From CALGYY01 sp964585485 (GTDB taxonomy: Bacteria > Bacteroidota > Bacteroidia > Bacteroidales > CAIWKO01): DNA of 64,000 nt. The notes below the pieces were generated by a model. It made no database searches. It saw only the letters and a list, made by a program, of their open reading frames with translations, and was not told the DNA's origin. The stretch lies in contig CAZPDS010000004.1 in the NCBI GenBank assembly GCA_964585485.1, forward strand, positions 7,946 to 71,945, written 5' to 3'. A program made the translations under genes and the position numbers. Of this stretch, positions 60,298 through 64,000 are shown one piece after another. Each line of letters opens with the position of its first letter. Within the stretch, counting starts at the first letter, position 1.

Positions 60298-62601
60298 TTA
60301 TTTAGTGATGATAAATTTTTTGATATAGTTCCGTTCATTCGTTTGCACCTTCAGAAAATAGATCCCCTGAGCCAGCCCTGCGACATTTGTGTGAAATGCA
60401 CCGCTGCTGGCTTCCATGCTGAAGTTCATCACACGTGAAGCAATGGACTGGCCGCAGGCGTTCAGGATACTGCAGCCGCATACTTCGTCGGGATGTTGCA
60501 ATTCAAAATAAAGCTCATTCGAGGCCGGATTGGGGTAGACAAGGATATCCGAGGAAGGCGAGCTCCCCACAAGATTCAGTCGGGCTGCGCTGGGTTCCAT
60601 GTAAACAAAAGGCCCGGATGCGTTTGGATAGCGACCGTAGGATTTCCCGCTGATCTGAAGTCCGTAAAAGACAGAGTCGATCGTTTGGCCGTTGTCGTCA
60701 ATCAGGAAAAGCCGACCCTCCTCCGATGATAAGGCCAGATCCGCATGCAAACCAGCCTGAGTAAGATCCTGGTCCATCCACACGATTAAGTAGCCATTGG
60801 CCGGAAGTACCGTATCCGGAAATGCCCACTCCACAACGGATAATGGATTTTCTGTCATGAACAGCCCGTTCAGTGTTTTTTCTTCATGCGTTGCATTAAA
60901 TATTTCTATCCATGAATCCGCCTCGCCGTCCGCATCGTAGATGTGACCATCATTTAGCGACATGATTTCATTAATAAGCAGATCGCCCGGTAAAAGATGG
61001 GCTTGCACACTATAAAATTCATATTCCGCACGCTCCGGCGAAAAGCGCCCCGCACTATCGTTTTGAGCATAAACAAAATATTGAACCACCGCCCCCAGCG
61101 TACTTACCCCTGCGCCGTATATACCGTCACCGGCCGTTCCATCATTGTGCGCACCATCGTCGGCCATCAGGCTGCGTTGAAAAACGCCATCGGCCTGATA
61201 CCGGTAGTACAGCCAAACGTTGGTGGCCTGGTTCACCTCAGCACGTATCCAAAGCAACTCGCCACGATAGGGATGCTCAGGAGTATGACCAATCAGGCCA
61301 TAAACGGGTGCTCCGGCCCATCCGGGCATCGAATCAAGGTAGGCTAGCCGGGCTTCCATGAAATCACGCAGACCCGGAAACACATTATTTCCGCTACCTA
61401 CCGTGGTGTCAAGATTCATCCGAAATTGATCGTACGGATAGAACTTATTGGAATCGGCTACTACGTATTCATCAATAATATTTTGAATTTCCATACCCCG
61501 CGTAAGGTATTCACCATTGCGGATATTCTCTTCCACGATGGTGCGCATGTGAGCCAATAACATCTTGCGATACGTGGGGTTGCTTAGTAGGTTTACAATC
61601 AACGGCCGCGGCGATTGCGGCGCCGTATTCAGCATTTTAAGCGGGTCCAGCGCCTTGCGTTTAAGAATACTCAGACCGCCCGGAGGAGCTGTGATTCCAT
61701 CGGTTTCCTTAAAACTTCCGAACGACATATTAAAATCCCACACGATCGGATTGAAGCGGAAATTATTATCCATGTACAGATAATAATTTTGCGCGTAGCC
61801 GATGTAACTATCCAGGTTCACTAAGGTGTAATTGATGGCGTGCATCCAAAGGGTGCGATCGATATTCAACACCTCCGCAAGGGCTGCGGTATCCTTGTTC
61901 AACACTTCAATAAAACGAAGAAGATCGGACCAGCCCGTCTCACTATTATCGGACTCCAGTTTATAAAATGGTTTGTAACTGCTAGTATCCGCATCGTAAA
62001 AAGTAAGATTCGCGTTCTGCCCGTCCGGAATGATCAGGTGCTCCGGCGATCCCTTAAAAAAACTGTTGTCGCGGACGTGGAAGCGATCTTCCATGAAATT
62101 TTTATCCACGGCTTCCACGTTGGTATAGAGCCCTAACAAGGTGTCGTTCACGTAAACGTTTGCGAAATTTGCCCGTGAAGCGGGAACGTATTTACGGGCG
62201 ATTTCATAGGTCAGCACCTCACGAACAAAGGAAGGATCCTGGATAACGTTACTCAACTTAAGCTTAGAAAAACCCTGGTAGTTTTGGTTGTTGTGATGAT
62301 ATTCCAAATCGATATTAAAAGGACTTTTACGTTCTGCGGGATTAAACGAACTGTAGCCCTTATATCGCACGCCAACATCGTAAAACATCCGGCCGTCGAT
62401 CATTACATTACCCGCAAGCCGTCCATCCTCCCCCACATATTCGTGAAGGCTGTCGAGAATAGCATCCCAGTTGCTTTCCTGAAAGTACATCCGGACTTCG
62501 CGGACACCCTGCGTAGCATAAAAATCACACTGGGCCTTCACTGAAAAAGCCGACAGCAAGAATAACAACGCCACCCAAATCCGCCTGTTCGTTTTCAACA
62601 C
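60298..62601 (-). CDS. CotH-kinase and lamin-tail domain protein with T9SS sorting signal
   Basis: 767 residues. A signal peptide ends around SVKAQ (residue 23). The CotH kinase domain (~30-390) shows GVRYKGYSSF, KSPFNIDLEYH, FSKLKLSNVIQDPSFVRE, VEAVDKNFM and IVWDFNMSFG, whose DFN/D-motif is the metal site. A ~90-residue spacer domain (~410-525) follows. A lamin-tail domain (LLINEIMSLND, DSWIEIFNA) occupies ~530-670. A type IX sorting domain ends the protein (VYPNPASNELYFE ... YIKKFIITK). CotH of Bacillus phosphorylates spore-coat protein; here an exported kinase is inferred. It heads the CotH-VTC operon, 34 bp after the propeller gene. Confidence 0.9.
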   Translation of the reverse strand: MLKTNRRIWVALLFLLSAFSVKAQCDFYATQGVREVRMYFQESNWDAILDSLHEYVGEDGRLAGNVMIDGRMFYDVGVRYKGYSSFNPAERKSPFNIDLEYHHNNQNYQGFSKLKLSNVIQDPSFVREVLTYEIARKYVPASRANFANVYVNDTLLGLYTNVEAVDKNFMEDRFHVRDNSFFKGSPEHLIIPDGQNANLTFYDADTSSYKPFYKLESDNSETGWSDLLRFIEVLNKDTAALAEVLNIDRTLWMHAINYTLVNLDSYIGYAQNYYLYMDNNFRFNPIVWDFNMSFGSFKETDGITAPPGGLSILKRKALDPLKMLNTAPQSPRPLIVNLLSNPTYRKMLLAHMRTIVEENIRNGEYLTRGMEIQNIIDEYVVADSNKFYPYDQFRMNLDTTVGSGNNVFPGLRDFMEARLAYLDSMPGWAGAPVYGLIGHTPEHPYRGELLWIRAEVNQATNVWLYYRYQADGVFQRSLMADDGAHNDGTAGDGIYGAGVSTLGAVVQYFVYAQNDSAGRFSPERAEYEFYSVQAHLLPGDLLINEIMSLNDGHIYDADGEADSWIEIFNATHEEKTLNGLFMTENPLSVVEWAFPDTVLPANGYLIVWMDQDLTQAGLHADLALSSEEGRLFLIDDNGQTIDSVFYGLQISGKSYGRYPNASGPFVYMEPSAARLNLVGSSPSSDILVYPNPASNELYFELQHPDEVCGCSILNACGQSIASRVMNFSMEASSGAFHTNVAGLAQGIYFLKVQTNERNYIKKFIITK

Positions 62602-62635
62602 ACCGTACCTTTCCTCAACGTCGGCCTACGCCAAC

Positions 62636-63886
62636 CTACTTCTTGATAAATTTTGCAGTATAGTTTACATCCGTTGAAACAAGCTGCAGAAAATAAACAC
62701 CCGGGTTCAAATCATCGACAGCCAATATCATCGGCGACACCATAGGCTCCGTGCGGAGAATACGACCGGCAACATCGTAAATCATCACCTGACCTTCTGT
62801 GCAATCAACATCCACCCGCATAACCGATTGTGCAGGGTTCGGATAAATACGAATTGCTAAACTGTTGGAAGCCGATTCCACCCCAAGGTTATCGTGGTAT
62901 TTGGAGAGGCCACCGCCTGTAGCAATCCAAAGATCACTGTTTTGATCCAGTGCGATACGGAACACCTGATCATCCACCAAACCATCACTTTCATTGAGCG
63001 AGATCCCTGTTCCTGTATTCGGATCAAACCTGGTAATCCCTCCGATGATAAGGGAGCCGTATTGTGTATATTCGCCCGTCCAGAGGAAAGCATCGTTGGT
63101 GACACAAATATCGCTGACACCGTTGTTGGCCAAACCCTGTGTTGTATCGTAGTTGGCGACCCATGCATTGGACGCATTTAGTTTGGCCATCCCCTTGGCC
63201 AAAACGCCCAGCCACTTATTATTGGCCGCATCAACAGCCACCGCCGTAATGTAATTGCTGCGCAAGTCCGGAAGACCGCTCTGATCAAAAGCAGTGAATG
63301 AAGTGCTGTTGTATTTAACCAGTCCTAAATCCGTACCCAGCCAAATGTTGCTAGCCGCATCGCAGGTGATGTCGTACACGGAGGCCATGGAAAATCCATC
63401 CGTAATAAAACCGTTGCCATCATTGAAGGTCGTCCAGGTTGAGCCCTTGAGGCGGCTGACACCGGCCCCCCAGGATCCAAACCAAAGGCTGCTGTCGGGG
63501 GCGCAGGCAATAGCATGAATCCCATTGTCCACCAGGCCATCAGCATAGTTATATACCGTCCATGTGGTACCGTTGAATTTGGCGACACCATCTCCATCGG
63601 TACCAATCCATATGTTGTTATTCTTGTCAACCGCAAGGCATGTAATGATATCCGAAGGAAGGCCGTCACTGGTGGTATACGTTGTCCAGGCAGAACCATC
63701 ATACATAGCCACGCCCGCATCGGTACCCACCCAAATATGATTGTTTTGATCAACGGTCACGCCGCCACAAACATAATCACTTGGCAGATTACTGTTGGCC
63801 GTCGTAAAATTTGAAAACTGGGCCTGAGCCGGGAGAATGCAAGCTGGCAGTACGATTACCAGAAGGAAGAAAATTATCTTTTTCAT
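62636..63886 (-). CDS. T9SS-secreted beta-propeller (Reg_prop-type) protein
   Basis: 416 residues. A signal peptide ends near LPAQAQ (residue ~22). About seven to eight repeats of ~40 residues, of the type DQNNHIWVGTDAGVAMYDGS...WTTYTTSDGL, form a two-component-regulator propeller. The C-terminus is a T9SS sorting domain (IYPNPAQSVMRVDV ... AKFIKK). It carries no kinase. It lies upstream of the CotH gene on the same strand, and may share the transcript. Confidence 0.88.
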   Translation of the reverse strand: MKKIIFFLLVIVLPACILPAQAQFSNFTTANSNLPSDYVCGGVTVDQNNHIWVGTDAGVAMYDGSAWTTYTTSDGLPSDIITCLAVDKNNNIWIGTDGDGVAKFNGTTWTVYNYADGLVDNGIHAIACAPDSSLWFGSWGAGVSRLKGSTWTTFNDGNGFITDGFSMASVYDITCDAASNIWLGTDLGLVKYNSTSFTAFDQSGLPDLRSNYITAVAVDAANNKWLGVLAKGMAKLNASNAWVANYDTTQGLANNGVSDICVTNDAFLWTGEYTQYGSLIIGGITRFDPNTGTGISLNESDGLVDDQVFRIALDQNSDLWIATGGGLSKYHDNLGVESASNSLAIRIYPNPAQSVMRVDVDCTEGQVMIYDVAGRILRTEPMVSPMILAVDDLNPGVYFLQLVSTDVNYTAKFIKK

Positions 63887-64000
63887 AAGACTTCGTGTAT
63901 AAAATTATTTTAGCACATTCATTGTTTCATGATCATTCACCACGACACCCTGGCCAAACTAGCGTGGGCGGATCAGGCTTAACTTTCGACACATCGTGCG

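Noticed and set aside
63930..63981. Short frame MIIHHDTLAKLAWADQA near the right edge
   Set aside because: Only 17 codons, no promoter or recognisable feature; 63887-64000 otherwise shows nothing I can support.

Overview
This 64 kb window is almost gap-free bacterial chromosome from a member of the Bacteroidota, probably an uncultured lineage assembled from a metagenome, since a 10-N scaffold gap lies at 39887-39896. The assignment rests on three things. Many genes carry the Bacteroidota-type -7 promoter element TAnnTTTG a short distance upstream of the start codon. Two secreted proteins end in type IX secretion sorting domains (YPNPA...KKFI). The housekeeping set is typical: short homoserine dehydrogenase, LID-less adenylate kinase, ATP-dependent PEP carboxykinase, pyruvate phosphate dikinase and a POT peptide transporter. 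I see no rRNA, tRNA, CRISPR array, transposase, phage gene or integron, and no gene-free stretch longer than 300 bases.

Layout. 1-5.2 kb: a partial DHDPS-family aldolase, an Lrp/AsnC regulator divergent from a PLP-dependent sulfur amino acid enzyme, then biotin ligase translationally coupled to an unusual membrane/THEP1-NTPase fusion. 5.3-10 kb: a plus-strand run rsfS-ftsH-LUD protein-cdsA-psd (ribosome silencing, membrane proteolysis, phospholipid synthesis). 10-14 kb: a minus-strand run hpt-adk-obg-PAP2-flavin protein-HAD nucleotidase. 14-18.3 kb: purE, a GapN-like aldehyde dehydrogenase and a FlaA1/CapD-type sugar dehydratase. 18.4-23 kb: gcvT, an SDR, homoserine dehydrogenase, a cysteine-cluster protein and small unknown genes. 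23.1-30.1 kb: pyrE divergent from a closely spaced trio made of a Nudix hydrolase, a histone-H1-like repeat protein and a 1606-residue double UvrA-like protein without UvrB-binding domains. 30.2-33.1 kb: two overlapping outer-membrane genes, one carrying ComEA-like helix-hairpin-helix motifs. 33.3-39.5 kb: POT transporter, copper-type P-ATPase, dGTPase, small lipoprotein, UPF0316 protein. 39.5-45.7 kb: a signalling operon of two large histidine kinases and a receiver protein interrupted by the gap. 45.8-50.5 kb: pckA and ppdK, the gluconeogenic PEP node. 50.7-57.2 kb: DUF4476 protein, a saccharopine-dehydrogenase-like enzyme, surE-(small membrane protein)-lpxB, and a DUF4139 protein. 57.2-63.9 kb: a tightly packed minus-strand operon with a T9SS-exported propeller protein, a T9SS-exported CotH-kinase/lamin-tail protein, a lipoprotein, a YD-like periplasmic protein, a VTC-type polyphosphate polymerase domain, a DUF4956 membrane protein and a DUF2490 protein.

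The parts most worth attention are the Nudix / H1-like / double-UvrA trio, the CotH-VTC-DUF4956 operon, the PPDK with a histone-like tail, and the membrane-THEP1 fusion coupled to birA. Functional calls are from reading the protein sequences; no database search was possible.
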